Shown here: positions 1-7,893 of the stretch, in pieces
Layout: each line of letters begins with the position of its first letter
Numbering within the stretch: the first letter of the stretch is position 1
NCBI RefSeq assembly: GCF_900177295.1
Contig: NZ_FWZX01000016.1
Span: forward strand, 62,001-126,000
Direction: 5' to 3'
From: Tistlia consotensis USBA 355
GTDB lineage: Bacteria; Pseudomonadota; Alphaproteobacteria; Kiloniellales; DSM-21159
Length of the DNA: 64,000 nucleotides
Notes under the pieces: model-generated
Databases searched by the model: none
What the model was told of the DNA's origin: nothing
Seen by the model: the letters and a program-made list of their open reading frames with translations, nothing else
Program-made: the position numbers and the translations under genes

Positions 1-176
1 ACTGCGTCGTGACCGCCGACGTCACCTCGTTCCAGGAAATGGTCCAGAAGGCCTGCAAGATCGCCGTCGCCGAGGACTTCGCCAAGCCCGGCGACAAGAT
101 CGTCGTGACCGCCGGCGTGCCCTTCGGCACCCCCGGCGCGACCAACGTGCTGCGCATCGCCTGGATCGAGCGCTAG
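1..176 (+). CDS. pyk: Pyruvate kinase, C-terminal fragment
   Basis: Only the last 57 codons are inside the window; the gene begins upstream. The visible part reads through a GDKIVVTAGVPFGTPGATN stretch and ends IAWIER, which matches the C-terminal allosteric domain of bacterial pyruvate kinase (GxPxGxxGxTN near the end). The enzyme converts phosphoenolpyruvate and ADP to pyruvate and ATP in the cytosol. It converges on rarD with a 27-base gap. Catalytic and effector residues lie outside the window, so allosteric type cannot be judged. Confidence 0.88.
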   Translation, partial: CVVTADVTSFQEMVQKACKIAVAEDFAKPGDKIVVTAGVPFGTPGATNVLRIAWIER

Positions 177-203
177 CCCGAAGCGCGGCCGGCGCCGTTT
201 CGC

Positions 204-1124
204 CTAGACCGGTTCCTCGACCGACTGCGCGAGCAGGCGGCGCCGGCGCGCGCGCTGCCAGCTCGTCGCGCTGAACAGCACGACCGCGGCCCAGATGCAC
301 AGGAAGGTCACCAGATGCGCCTGGGTGAAGCGCTCGCCGAAGACCAGCACGGCGAGCAGGAACTGCACGGTCGGGGCGAAGTACTGGAAGAAGCCGACGA
401 CCGTCAGGCTGAGCCGCCGGGCGGCGCTGGCGAAGAACACCAGCGGCAGCGCCGTGACCGGCCCGGACAGCATCAGCAGCAGGTTCAGGCCCAGGCCGGC
501 CGAGTCCCAGGCGCCGCCGCCCGACGCGCCGAGCCACAGCAGGAAGCCGAGCGCGACCGGCGCCAGCAGCGCGGTCTCCAGCAGCAGGCCGTCGGCCGCG
601 CCGAGCGGCGTCAGCTTGCGCAGCAGCCCGTAGAAGCCGAACGAGCCGGCGAGCACCAGCGAGACCCAGGGAAAGCTCCCGGCCTGCAGTGCCAGGTTGG
701 CGACGCCGAGGCCCGCCAGCAGGACCGCCAGCCATTGCCAGCGCCCCAGCCGCTCGCCCAGGAAGGCGACGCCGAGCAGCGTCAGGAACAGCGGGTTGAT
801 GTAGTAGCCGAGGCTGGCCTCGAGCACGCGATGCGCCTCGATCGCCCAGATGAAGGTGAACCAGTTGCCGCTGATCAGCAGGGTCGAGCCGGCGAGCAGC
901 AGCAGCGTGCGGCGCTGCCGGAGGCAGGCGGCGACGCCGCTCCAGCGGCGCGCCAGGGCGACGATGACAAGCAGCAGGACCAGGGACCAGACGATGCGGT
1001 GCGCCAGGATCTGCGCCGGCGGCACCGACAGCACGGTACGGAAGTAGAGGGGCGAGAAGCCCCAGGTCAGGTAGGCTGCGGCCGCGAAGAGGCAGCCGGC
1101 CAGGGTCTGTCGGTCATCGGACAA
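204..1124 (-). CDS. rarD: RarD-type EamA permease
   Basis: A 306-residue, about ten-helix drug/metabolite transporter. The N-terminus carries the RarD signature: a TWGFSPLYFR stretch in the first helix followed by ILAHRIVWS, which separates RarD (YojE) proteins from other EamA exporters. It sits in the inner membrane; the substrate of RarD proteins is not firmly known, although the family is annotated as chloramphenicol-sensitivity proteins. The C-terminus is a short Arg-rich tail. It is a single gene, convergent with pyk and with no obvious operon partner. Confidence 0.85.
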   Translation of the reverse strand: MSDDRQTLAGCLFAAAAYLTWGFSPLYFRTVLSVPPAQILAHRIVWSLVLLLVIVALARRWSGVAACLRQRRTLLLLAGSTLLISGNWFTFIWAIEAHRVLEASLGYYINPLFLTLLGVAFLGERLGRWQWLAVLLAGLGVANLALQAGSFPWVSLVLAGSFGFYGLLRKLTPLGAADGLLLETALLAPVALGFLLWLGASGGGAWDSAGLGLNLLLMLSGPVTALPLVFFASAARRLSLTVVGFFQYFAPTVQFLLAVLVFGERFTQAHLVTFLCIWAAVVLFSATSWQRARRRRLLAQSVEEPV

Positions 1125-1309
1125 GGCGGAGCGTTCCCCTCCGGCGGATCGGGCGGCAGCCGCGGCCGGCGCGCCTCATCCAACCGTTCGTTGCCGCCCT
1201 GCTCTATCCGAATCCTGCGCCCGCCGCAGCCCCGGCGCCCAGCATGGCTGGCATACGACGCGGCGCTCCGGACCGCTCCCGTCGGCACGGAGAGCCGGCG
1301 CGAGCCGAC

Positions 1310-1852
1310 TCAGATCGGCTTCTGCTGGGCCTTCAGCGCCTCGAGGTTCTGGCGCACCGAGACCAGGTTCGGGTTGATCTTGAGTGCCGCCTCGAAGGAC
1401 TTGATCGCCGACAGGTCGTCGCCGAGGGCGTGCTGGATCAGGCCGCGGCCGGTGATCGCGCCGAAGTGGCGGGGCTCCAGGGCCAGGGTCTTCGCGATGT
1501 CGGCCAGCGATTCCTGGTACTTGCCGAGCAGGTACTCGACCGTGGCCCGCTTGTTCCAGGCCTCGGCGAAAGCGGGCGCGCGCTCGACCAGCCGGTCGTA
1601 GATCTTCAGCGCCCCCTCGAAGTCGTGGGCATCCAGGGCGGCGATGCCCGACTGCATCGCGGTCTCGGCCTCGGCGTCGTCGGTCTCCAGCCAGAGCTGC
1701 CAGATCGCGTTCTGGATGCCCAGGGCGTTGATCGGGTCGCCGGCCTCCTTCAGTTCCTTGAACAGGTCGTCGAGGCGCGGATCGTTCTGGTCGGCCGCAG
1801 CTCCGAGCGGCGCCATCGCCAGGACGAAGAAAAGGGTTGCGAGCCAGCGCAT
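1310..1852 (-). CDS. Periplasmic TPR-repeat protein
   Basis: The ATG at 1852 gives a 180-residue protein with a clear Sec signal peptide (MRWLATLFFVLAMAPLGAAA) and mature start near ADQ. An in-frame TTG at 1888 is possible but would bury the signal peptide. The mature part holds about three tetratricopeptide repeats, for example FEGALKIYDRLVERAPAFAEAWNKRA and the following two 34-residue units ending in NPNLVSVRQNLEALK. TPR proteins act as protein-interaction scaffolds; the partner is unknown. Single gene, divergent from the DUF2817 gene. Confidence 0.8.
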   Translation of the reverse strand: MRWLATLFFVLAMAPLGAAADQNDPRLDDLFKELKEAGDPINALGIQNAIWQLWLETDDAEAETAMQSGIAALDAHDFEGALKIYDRLVERAPAFAEAWNKRATVEYLLGKYQESLADIAKTLALEPRHFGAITGRGLIQHALGDDLSAIKSFEAALKINPNLVSVRQNLEALKAQQKPI

Positions 1853-1940
1853 GGCCCTGAGTATGGAGCGCGACGGCCGGTCCGCCAAGCGGGCCGGCCG
1901 GAGTCGTCCCTCACGTCTTCGTCAAGGAGCCCGACCGCCG

Positions 1941-3026
1941 ATGCAGCCCAGCGCCTACTTCTCCGCCAACTACCGGGAGGCGCGCAGCCGCTTCCTCGAG
2001 GCCGTCCAGGGCATCGGCGCCACAGCCGCGGCCGAGGTCAATCCGACCGCCGGTCCGTCGGGCGAGACCCTCGCGACCGACGTGCTGCGCATCGGCCCGG
2101 CCGATGCCGAGCGGGTGCTGGTGTCGATCTCCGGGACCCACGGCGTCGAGGGCTACTGCGGCTCCGGCGTCCAGGTCGGCTGGCTGCAGAGCGGACTGTG
2201 GCGCGAGGTGCCGGAGGGCGTCGCCCAGGTCGTGATCCACGCCATCAACCCCTACGGCTTCGCCTGGAACCGCCGGGTCACCGAGGACAACGTCGACCTC
2301 AACCGCAACTTCCTCCACTTCGACCAGCCGCTGCCGGAAAACCCGGGCTACGACGAGCTGCATCCCGTGCTCTATCCCGAGGACTGGACCGAGGAGAGCG
2401 TCGCGGCGGCCGAGGCGGCGGAGGAACGCTTCGCCGAGGCGCACGGGCCGCTCGCCGTGCAGCAGGCGATCTCGGGCGGCCAGTACAGGCACCCCGACGG
2501 CCTGTTCTACGGCGGCCGGCAGCCGACCTGGTCGCACCGCACCCTGCTCTCCGTCCTGGAACGCGAGCTGGCCGGCGCGCGGCGCGTCGCGATCATCGAC
2601 TACCACACCGGCCTCGGCCCCTACGGCTACGGCGAGCGCATCACGGTGCATGCGCCGGGCTCCACCGCCGAGGCGCGGGTCGCCGAGTGGTACCAGGGCG
2701 ACTTCACCAACCCGGCGGCCGGCACCTCGACCTCGGCGGTGCTGCAGGGCACCAACTGCGGCGGCATCGAGCGCCGCTTCCCGGACCTCGAGCTCGGCAT
2801 GATCGCGCTCGAGTACGGCACCGAGCCGGTGCCCGAGATCCTGGAGGCGCTGCGCGCGGACAACTGGCTGCACGGCCGCGGCAACCCGGCGACGCCGCTC
2901 GGCCGCGAGGTCAAGGCGCGGATCCGCAACGCCTTCTACGGCGACACCGACAGCTGGAAGCGCGACATCTGGGAGCGGGCGGTCGACACCCAGCGGTTGG
3001 CCGTGGCGGCCCTGGCCGGCGGCTGA
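1941..3026 (+). CDS. DUF2817 family, M14-like peptidase/hydrolase
   Basis: The ATG at 1941 is preceded by AAGGAG at 1924-1929, which fixes the start although the frame is open further upstream. The 361-residue protein has the HxxE zinc pair of the carboxypeptidase (M14) fold at His67/Glu70 (GTHGVEG), an NRNF motif at 121-124 like the substrate-binding Asn-Arg of M14, and a third likely ligand at His222 (DYHTGLG). DUF2817 enzymes are thought to hydrolyse amide bonds, but the substrate is unknown. No signal peptide, so cytosolic. It starts 88 bases from the TPR gene, transcribed in the opposite direction. Confidence 0.82.
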   Translation: MQPSAYFSANYREARSRFLEAVQGIGATAAAEVNPTAGPSGETLATDVLRIGPADAERVLVSISGTHGVEGYCGSGVQVGWLQSGLWREVPEGVAQVVIHAINPYGFAWNRRVTEDNVDLNRNFLHFDQPLPENPGYDELHPVLYPEDWTEESVAAAEAAEERFAEAHGPLAVQQAISGGQYRHPDGLFYGGRQPTWSHRTLLSVLERELAGARRVAIIDYHTGLGPYGYGERITVHAPGSTAEARVAEWYQGDFTNPAAGTSTSAVLQGTNCGGIERRFPDLELGMIALEYGTEPVPEILEALRADNWLHGRGNPATPLGREVKARIRNAFYGDTDSWKRDIWERAVDTQRLAVAALAGG

Positions 3027-3097
3027 AGGCGCACGGGGGCGATCCGGTCGCGGTAAATCGGCGTGACCGGCGAAACTCCCCCCAGGGCATTGGAATC

Positions 3098-3148
3098 GGT
3101 CATGATTTGCGCGGGAGATCGATCCGGTCGAAAGCGCAGGTCATGACC
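3098..3148. repeat. Imperfect inverted repeat upstream of kinase gene
   Basis: Two 15-base arms (3098-3112 and 3134-3148) pair with 13 matches around a 20-base spacer that itself contains GATCGATC. Both arms begin or end with GGTCATGA. It lies about 75 bases upstream of the histidine kinase start and could be an operator or a transcript hairpin; neither can be decided by eye. Confidence 0.4.
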
Positions 3149-3222
3149 GGACTGATCTACAGCATTCCTTAATCGGCCCGTGCGTCACTAGGATTTGGTC
3201 GGGCTGGCAGCTCGCGTCCCGC

Positions 3223-5259
3223 GTGCAGCCAATGCAGAAGCTTGCACGGGACCGCATGCGAATTCGCTCCCTGCGCGTGCTGATCATCGGCAGCCTGGTC
3301 ACCATCCACGTGGCGGTGACCTGCGTCTTCCTGTTGGCCGCGGGCCGCTTCGCCGCCGAGCGGCAGCGCGACTACGCCCGCATCGCCATGGCCGGCACGG
3401 TCACCGACGTCACCAACCAGGCGGTCGGCTTCCTCGAGCGCCTGTCGCGGGTCGCCCTGCTGACCCGCGGCCTGGCCGAGGCGGAGGTCGTGCGCACCGA
3501 GCAGCTGCCGCAGCTCGAGCGCTACTTCTTCGAGGTCCTGAAGGCCAACCCGGAGATCACCGGCGTCTACTACGGCACCCGCACCGGCGACTTCACCTTC
3601 GTGACCCGCGAGGCACCGGGGCTCGGCCGCAACGGCGGCTTCTTCTCGCGCTCGATGGTCGCCGCCGACGGCGGCCGCCGCTCGGTCGTCCGCCTGCGCA
3701 ATCCGGACTTCAGCCTGTTCTCGGAGACCGAGCTCGACCTCAGGCAGCCCTTCGATCCGCGGCGCCGGCCCTGGTTCCAGCTCGCGCTGCGCGCCGATGG
3801 CGTGGTCTGGACCCAGCCCTACCTGTTCTACACCGCCGGCACACCGGGGATCAGCACGGCGACCCGCGTCGACGATGCGAAGGGCAGCATCCTGGGCGTC
3901 GTCGGCGCCGACATCTCGCTGGGCTCGCTGCAGTCCTTCGTCGACAGGCTGACCGTCGGCGAGACCGGCTACGCCTTCCTGCTCGACCCCTACGGCCGCG
4001 CGATCAGCCACCCCGCCCTCGTCGGCGGCGACCACTCGGCTCCGCCGCTGGCGCCGGTCGGCACGCTCGGGGATCCGGCGCTCGGCCCGCTCGCCGATCG
4101 CCTGGTCGCCGGCGACGACAGCTTCCAGGACCCTGTCGAGGTCGAGGGCAGGGACGGGCGCGACTACTTCGTCGTGGCCCGGCGCCTGCCGACGCGCCAG
4201 GGCGACTGGACGATCGGCGCGGTGGTCCCCGACCACGACCTGTTCGGCTGGTTCGGCGAGCTGTCGCGCATGGTGATCCTGCTCAGCCTGGGCCTGACCC
4301 TGATCTGGTGCCTGGCCGGCGTGCTGCTGTGGCGGCTCATCGACCGCCGCTTCGAGCGGCTGCGCGCCCTCGCCGACCGCGTGCTCGGGCGCACGCCGAA
4401 GGCCGGCGGCACCGCGCCCGCGCGCGGCTTCTCCGAGCTGGCGCAGACCGAGCGGGCGGTCGAGCGGGCCCTGGCCGAGCTGGACCGCCAGCGCCTGGAG
4501 AACCTGCGGCTGCTGGAGGAGGCACGCCGCTCCGACCGCGCCAAGACGCTGTTCCTGGCCAGCATGAGCCACGAGCTGAGGACGCCGCTCAACGCGATCG
4601 GCGGCTTCGCGGAGATTATCGAGCGCGAGCTGCTCGGCCCGGTCGGCGTCGCCAAGTACCGCGAGTACGCCCAGCTGATCGGCCGCAGCAACCGGCGCAT
4701 GCTCGAGCTGGTCGAGAACCTGCTCGACGCCTCGGCGCTGGAGTTCGGCACGATGGAGCTGCATCCGGCGCCGGCCGAGTTCGACCGCCTGGCGGTCGAG
4801 GCCGCCGAGGAGCAGCGCCTGCAGGCGACCCGGCGCGGGCTCAAGCTCGAGGTCGAGGCCGACAGCGGGGTCACCGCGCTGGTCGACGCCCCGAAGGTGC
4901 GCATGCTGCTGGCCAACCTCCTGCGCAACGCCCTGGCCTACACGCCGCCGGGCGGCTCGGTCTCGCTGCAGGTGGCGACGACGGCGGACGGCGAGCCGCT
5001 GTTCCGCGTCGCCGACACCGGCATCGGCATGGAGCCGGAGAAGCTGGAGCAGCTGCGCAAGCCCTTCGCCCGCGGTCTCGACAACTCCTACGTCGCCGGC
5101 GAGACAGGCACCGGCCTCGGCCTCGCGATCGTCGACCGCATCGCCAACCTGCACGGTGCCCGCCTGCAGTTCGAGACCGCGCCGGGCGACGGGACGCGGA
5201 TCTCGGTGACCTTCCCGCGCGACTGCGTGCTGGAGCGCACGGGAAGCCCGGCGCTCTAG
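3223..5259 (+). CDS. Orphan sensor histidine kinase with periplasmic Cache domain
   Basis: A 678-residue membrane kinase. TM1 is around residues 15-37; residues 40-340 form a periplasmic double-Cache-like sensor (contains PQLERYFFEVLKANPEITGVYYG and a VVGADISL strand); TM2 is around 347-370. A linker/coiled coil leads to HisKA with the phospho-acceptor His450 ([11 protein letters not shown]), then HATPase_c with the N box NLLRNAL and G2 box GTGLGLAIV starting at Thr630. No receiver domain or neighbouring response regulator is seen, so its partner is encoded elsewhere. Met codons at 3223, 3232 and 3256 are all possible starts; the last would begin at the basic MRIRSLRV segment just before TM1. 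Confidence 0.88.
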   Translation: MQPMQKLARDRMRIRSLRVLIIGSLVTIHVAVTCVFLLAAGRFAAERQRDYARIAMAGTVTDVTNQAVGFLERLSRVALLTRGLAEAEVVRTEQLPQLERYFFEVLKANPEITGVYYGTRTGDFTFVTREAPGLGRNGGFFSRSMVAADGGRRSVVRLRNPDFSLFSETELDLRQPFDPRRRPWFQLALRADGVVWTQPYLFYTAGTPGISTATRVDDAKGSILGVVGADISLGSLQSFVDRLTVGETGYAFLLDPYGRAISHPALVGGDHSAPPLAPVGTLGDPALGPLADRLVAGDDSFQDPVEVEGRDGRDYFVVARRLPTRQGDWTIGAVVPDHDLFGWFGELSRMVILLSLGLTLIWCLAGVLLWRLIDRRFERLRALADRVLGRTPKAGGTAPARGFSELAQTERAVERALAELDRQRLENLRLLEEARRSDRAKTLFLASMSHELRTPLNAIGGFAEIIERELLGPVGVAKYREYAQLIGRSNRRMLELVENLLDASALEFGTMELHPAPAEFDRLAVEAAEEQRLQATRRGLKLEVEADSGVTALVDAPKVRMLLANLLRNALAYTPPGGSVSLQVATTADGEPLFRVADTGIGMEPEKLEQLRKPFARGLDNSYVAGETGTGLGLAIVDRIANLHGARLQFETAPGDGTRISVTFPRDCVLERTGSPAL

Positions 5260-5317
5260 ACCGGATCGTGATCGATCGGAACCGCTCGGGTTCCGATCGA
5301 TCACGTGAATCCGGTCT
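5258..5317. repeat. Large palindrome 1 (possible terminator)
   Basis: The left arm 5258-5283 pairs with the right arm 5289-5317 around a 5-base loop. Pairing is perfect except for a three-base bulge in the right arm (TCA). It overlaps the stop codon of the histidine kinase gene, so transcripts would end in a long hairpin. The sequence resembles dispersed palindromic repeats of alphaproteobacterial intergenic regions, but I cannot count other genomic copies from this window. Confidence 0.7.
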
Positions 5318-5330
5318 GGAATCATAGAGA

Positions 5331-5393
5331 TAGAGCAGATTCACGTGACCTGCAGGATCGCGACGCGATTCCTTCAGGTCACGATCTGCTCTA
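5331..5393. repeat. Large palindrome 2, paired with palindrome 1
   Basis: Starts TAGAGCAGAT and ends with its complement ATCTGCTCTA; the arms pair along about 28 bases with a TCA bulge, this time in the left arm, and two small mismatches. Palindromes 1 and 2 are 13 bases apart and share the same gat(TCA)cgtga core, mirrored, which makes the unit as a whole roughly symmetrical. It lies between convergent genes. Confidence 0.7.
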
Positions 5394-5424
5394 GAACCGT
5401 TGGAGCCTTCGGGCCGGGCCGGCC

Positions 5425-5775
5425 TCAGAACAGCTTGCCGCCGTTCGGCACCGGCTTGTCGGGGCCGATCATGACGACGCCGCCCTCCTCGTCGGGAAAG
5501 CCGAGCACCAGGATCTCGCTCATGAAGGGACCGATCTGCTTGGGCGGGAAGTTGACGACCGCGGCGACCTGGCGGCCCGTCAGCTGCTCCAGCTGGTAGT
5601 GCTTGGTGACCTGCGCCGAGGTCTTGCGCACGCCGATCGCCTCGCCGAAGTCGACCCACAGCTTGAAGGCCGGACGGCGCGCCTCGGGAAAGGGCTCGGC
5701 CTGGACGATCGTCCCGACGCGGATGTCGACCCGCGCGAAGTCGTCGTAGCTGATCGGTGCTGAAGCCTCGGCCAT
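5425..5775 (-). CDS. csaA: CsaA-like tRNA-binding protein
   Basis: The 116-residue protein from the ATG at 5775 is a single EMAP/tRNA-binding OB-fold domain: FARVDIRVGTIVQAEPFPEA, then GVRKTSAQ, VVNFPPKQIGPFMSEILVLG and a VPNGGKLF end, all typical of CsaA. CsaA proteins bind tRNA and were described as export-related chaperones in Bacillus. An upstream in-frame Met at 5844 would add an uncharacteristic Arg-rich stretch; GGGAAGGG just before 5775 serves as ribosome site. Single gene. Confidence 0.87.
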   Translation of the reverse strand: MAEASAPISYDDFARVDIRVGTIVQAEPFPEARRPAFKLWVDFGEAIGVRKTSAQVTKHYQLEQLTGRQVAAVVNFPPKQIGPFMSEILVLGFPDEEGGVVMIGPDKPVPNGGKLF

Positions 5776-5842
5776 GCCCTGCCCTTCCCTGCTCTCGCCC
5801 TGCCGGTCGAGCGCGAAGCTAGCGGGGCCGCCGCGGAAAAGC

Positions 5843-5873
5843 AAAAGGCCGCCAGCGGATGCCGGCGGCCTTT
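5843..5873 (-). terminator. Rho-independent terminator of the phasin gene
   Basis: Read on the minus strand, a stem built on AAAGGCCGCC / GGCGGCCTTT with a short loop is followed by TTTTGCTTTT. It lies 28 bases after the phasin stop codon and before csaA, so the two minus-strand genes are separate transcription units. Confidence 0.75.
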
Positions 5874-5900
5874 CGAAAGCGCCCGTCCGGAAGGCGGGGG

Positions 5901-6371
5901 CTACTTCTTCGCCTTCTTCGCGGAAGACTGCAGATCGGAGATCATGCCCTTGATCTCGTCGAGCGACTCGGAGATCCGCTTGTTGATCGTGTCGAGCGCC
6001 TCGGTGTTCGACTTGGCGCCGAGCTCGGCCAGCTCACGCATGTTGGAGATGGCGCGCTCGAAGGCCTCGCGCACGACGTCGGCCTGCTTGGCCATGCGCT
6101 CCTCGGGGGTGCCGGAGGCAGCCAGGTCGCTCATCACCTTGGAGGCCTCCTCCATGGTCGAGCGCAGGATCTCCATCTGGCGCTGGGCCAGGGCCTGGGC
6201 ACCCTCGACCGCGATCTTGTTGGCCTGGCCGATCGCCTCGAGGTTCTTGCGCTGGGCTTCCATCATCGCCTGCATGTCGAGGCCCGGGACCTGGAACTGC
6301 TCGGACCACTTCTTGAAGTCCGAGAACTGGGTGAAGTCCATGTCGAGGAAGGGATTGCCGGTCTTGGTCAT
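5901..6371 (-). CDS. Phasin family protein
   Basis: From the ATG at 6371, with AAGGAG 9 bases upstream, a 156-residue all-helical protein: MTKTGNPFLDMDF, FQVPGLDMQAMMEAQRKNLEA, then long amphipathic helices and a Lys-rich SSAKKAKK tail. The MEAQRKNLEAI segment is the hallmark of alphaproteobacterial phasins, which coat polyhydroxyalkanoate granules and stabilise their size. The upstream region has a promoter flanked by TGCA-N-TGCA boxes, fitting PhaR-type repression released when polymer accumulates. Single gene with its own terminator. Confidence 0.87.
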   Translation of the reverse strand: MTKTGNPFLDMDFTQFSDFKKWSEQFQVPGLDMQAMMEAQRKNLEAIGQANKIAVEGAQALAQRQMEILRSTMEEASKVMSDLAASGTPEERMAKQADVVREAFERAISNMRELAELGAKSNTEALDTINKRISESLDEIKGMISDLQSSAKKAKK

Positions 6372-6450
6372 GGTGCGTCTCCTTGAGTCTTTCCGCCGTT
6401 GCGCGCGGCCGATGCGACTTCGGCGGCGCGGTTGTGCTGCATCGCTATGC

Positions 6451-6518
6451 TGCACTGCACAATGCCACGGTTATGGGCACCCGCGCTGCTCGAATCAAGA
6501 GAAATTTTTGCACTGCAA
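6451..6518 (-). promoter_or_regulatory. Phasin promoter with two TGCA-N-TGCA boxes
   Basis: On the minus strand TTGATT (6498-6493), 17 bases, then GTTATG complement CATAAC (6475-6470) make a sigma-70-like promoter for the phasin gene. A perfect palindrome TTGCA-C-TGCAA at 6508-6518 lies just upstream of the -35 and a second TGCACTGCA at 6451-6459 just downstream of the -10. PhaR repressors of PHA metabolism are known to bind TGC/GCA-rich palindromes of this kind; PhaR itself is not in the window, so the assignment is inferred. Confidence 0.6.
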
Positions 6519-6632
6519 CATACATCGCGGACCGCGTGAACACCGGAGCGGGAACCGGGCGGGCACCGAGCGTGCGGGACTCTACTCCGATCGCGCGCCG
6601 AGGTCGAAGCGGCCGCGGCGCGTCCGGTCGCC

Positions 6633-7280
6633 TCAGGCCTTCGAGGGGCCGGTGGCGGGATCGCTGGCGGGATCGGACTCCGCGCCGGAACGCCGGCCCC
6701 GGCGCCGCTGCAGGCGCCCGGCCAGCCACTCGACCCGGCGCAGGTAGCCGTCCAGCGCCGCCATGGTCTTCGAGAGGTCCGCGCTGTCGTCGCGCAGGAA
6801 CACTCGCAGGGTCGCGAGATAGATCGCGGCCAGGCCCTTGACGCGCAGCAGCCCGGCCAGGCCCTCGCTCGGGATGCCGGCGGCGGCCAGCATCCAGGCC
6901 ATGGAGCGGCCGAGCTGGGCCAGGCTGCAGAGCGCCTCGCCCGGCGCGCGCAGCTGGTCCTGCAGGATGTTGCCGAGCGCGAGCCGGTGCGGCTGCAGGG
7001 CGTCGAAGCGGCGCATCAGCACGTCGAACAGCCGGTCTCGCGCACTCTCTCCGGCATCGGGCGCCGCCTCGGCCAGCACCTCGGCGTCGACGCGCCGGGC
7101 GAAGGCGTCGAGCAGCGCCTGCTTGGAGCCGAGGCGCGGATGGAGCTCGGCCAGGGAGAGGCCGGCCGCCTCGGCGATGTCGGCGAGGCCGAGCGCGCGC
7201 CAGCCGCGCTCGGCGGCCAGCTTCAGGGCAGCCTCGATCGCCGCCTGCTCCGGGTCGGTCCTGGGCTTCCTGGTCGCCAT
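6633..7280 (-). CDS. TetR/AcrR family transcriptional regulator
   Basis: 215 residues, ATG at 7280 behind a strong AGGAGG. The N-terminal helix-turn-helix spans about residues 10-55 (AALKLAAERGWRALGLADIA, then EAAGLSLAELHPRLGSKQAL). The C-terminal ligand domain is helical and resembles the COQ9-like C-terminus found in a branch of alphaproteobacterial TetR proteins. The last 25 residues are a low-complexity Arg/Ser/Pro tail. Target genes are unknown; it is transcribed alone between the phasin and the YbaK gene, and self-repression is likely but not shown. Confidence 0.82.
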   Translation of the reverse strand: MATRKPRTDPEQAAIEAALKLAAERGWRALGLADIAEAAGLSLAELHPRLGSKQALLDAFARRVDAEVLAEAAPDAGESARDRLFDVLMRRFDALQPHRLALGNILQDQLRAPGEALCSLAQLGRSMAWMLAAAGIPSEGLAGLLRVKGLAAIYLATLRVFLRDDSADLSKTMAALDGYLRRVEWLAGRLQRRRGRRSGAESDPASDPATGPSKA

Positions 7281-7359
7281 GACGAACCTCCTGGTTGCTA
7301 TCCTAAATGGGTCTGGAAATCAGGAGGTTCCAGCGCGCGTCCCGGCGGCTGCCGCGCGG

Positions 7360-7893
7360 CTAGCCCTGGCGGACCTCGGCGAAGGCGCCGCCGGCGACCG
7401 CCGGCAGGTCGGCCGGGGTCAGGCGGAACACCGCGTTGGGCGTGCCGGCCGCCGCCCAGATCTCGTCGTAGGCCTTGAGGTCCTCGTCGAGGACGACCAG
7501 CGGCGGCTCCAGGTGGCCGAGCGGCGGCACGCCGCCGATCGCGAAGCCGGTGCGTGCGCGCACGAACTCGGCATCGGCCCGGCCGATCGCCTCGCCGATC
7601 GCCGCGGCGACCTTCTTCTCGTCGACCCGGTTGCTGCCGCTGGCCACGACCAGCACCGGCCGGCCGCTGGCCTTGCCCCGGAAGATCAGGGACTTGGCGA
7701 TCTGGCCGACCGAGCAGCCGATCGCCGCCGCCGCCTCGGCCGAGGTCCGCGTGCTGGCCGGGAACTCGCGCACCTCGAAGTCGAGGCCCCTGCCGGCCAG
7801 CGCTTCCTGGACCCGCCGGGCGCTCGCCTTCAGCGGCGCGGCCGCCGCCTCGCCCGGGCTGTCGCTCGTCCCCGCGTTCACCCCCGCCTTCAC
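7360..7893 (-). CDS. YbaK/EbsC-type aminoacyl-tRNA deacylase
   Basis: 177 residues with the YbaK/ProX editing fold: catalytic-type Lys in QIAKSLIFRG, central SGSNRVDEKKVAAAIG and the GFAIGGVPPLGH signature. Such proteins hydrolyse mischarged tRNA, commonly Cys-tRNA(Pro) or Ala-tRNA(Pro); the exact specificity is not readable here. The ATG overlaps the proC stop codon as ATGA, so it is translationally coupled to proC and probably co-transcribed with it. Confidence 0.85.
   Translation of the reverse strand: MKAGVNAGTSDSPGEAAAAPLKASARRVQEALAGRGLDFEVREFPASTRTSAEAAAAIGCSVGQIAKSLIFRGKASGRPVLVVASGSNRVDEKKVAAAIGEAIGRADAEFVRARTGFAIGGVPPLGHLEPPLVVLDEDLKAYDEIWAAAGTPNAVFRLTPADLPAVAGGAFAEVRQG

Noticed and set aside
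3169-5325. 718-codon open frame on the minus strand opposite the histidine kinase
   Set aside because: Shadow of a GC-rich gene: product is Arg/Gln/Ala/Asp-rich with no domain, while the plus strand carries full kinase motifs.
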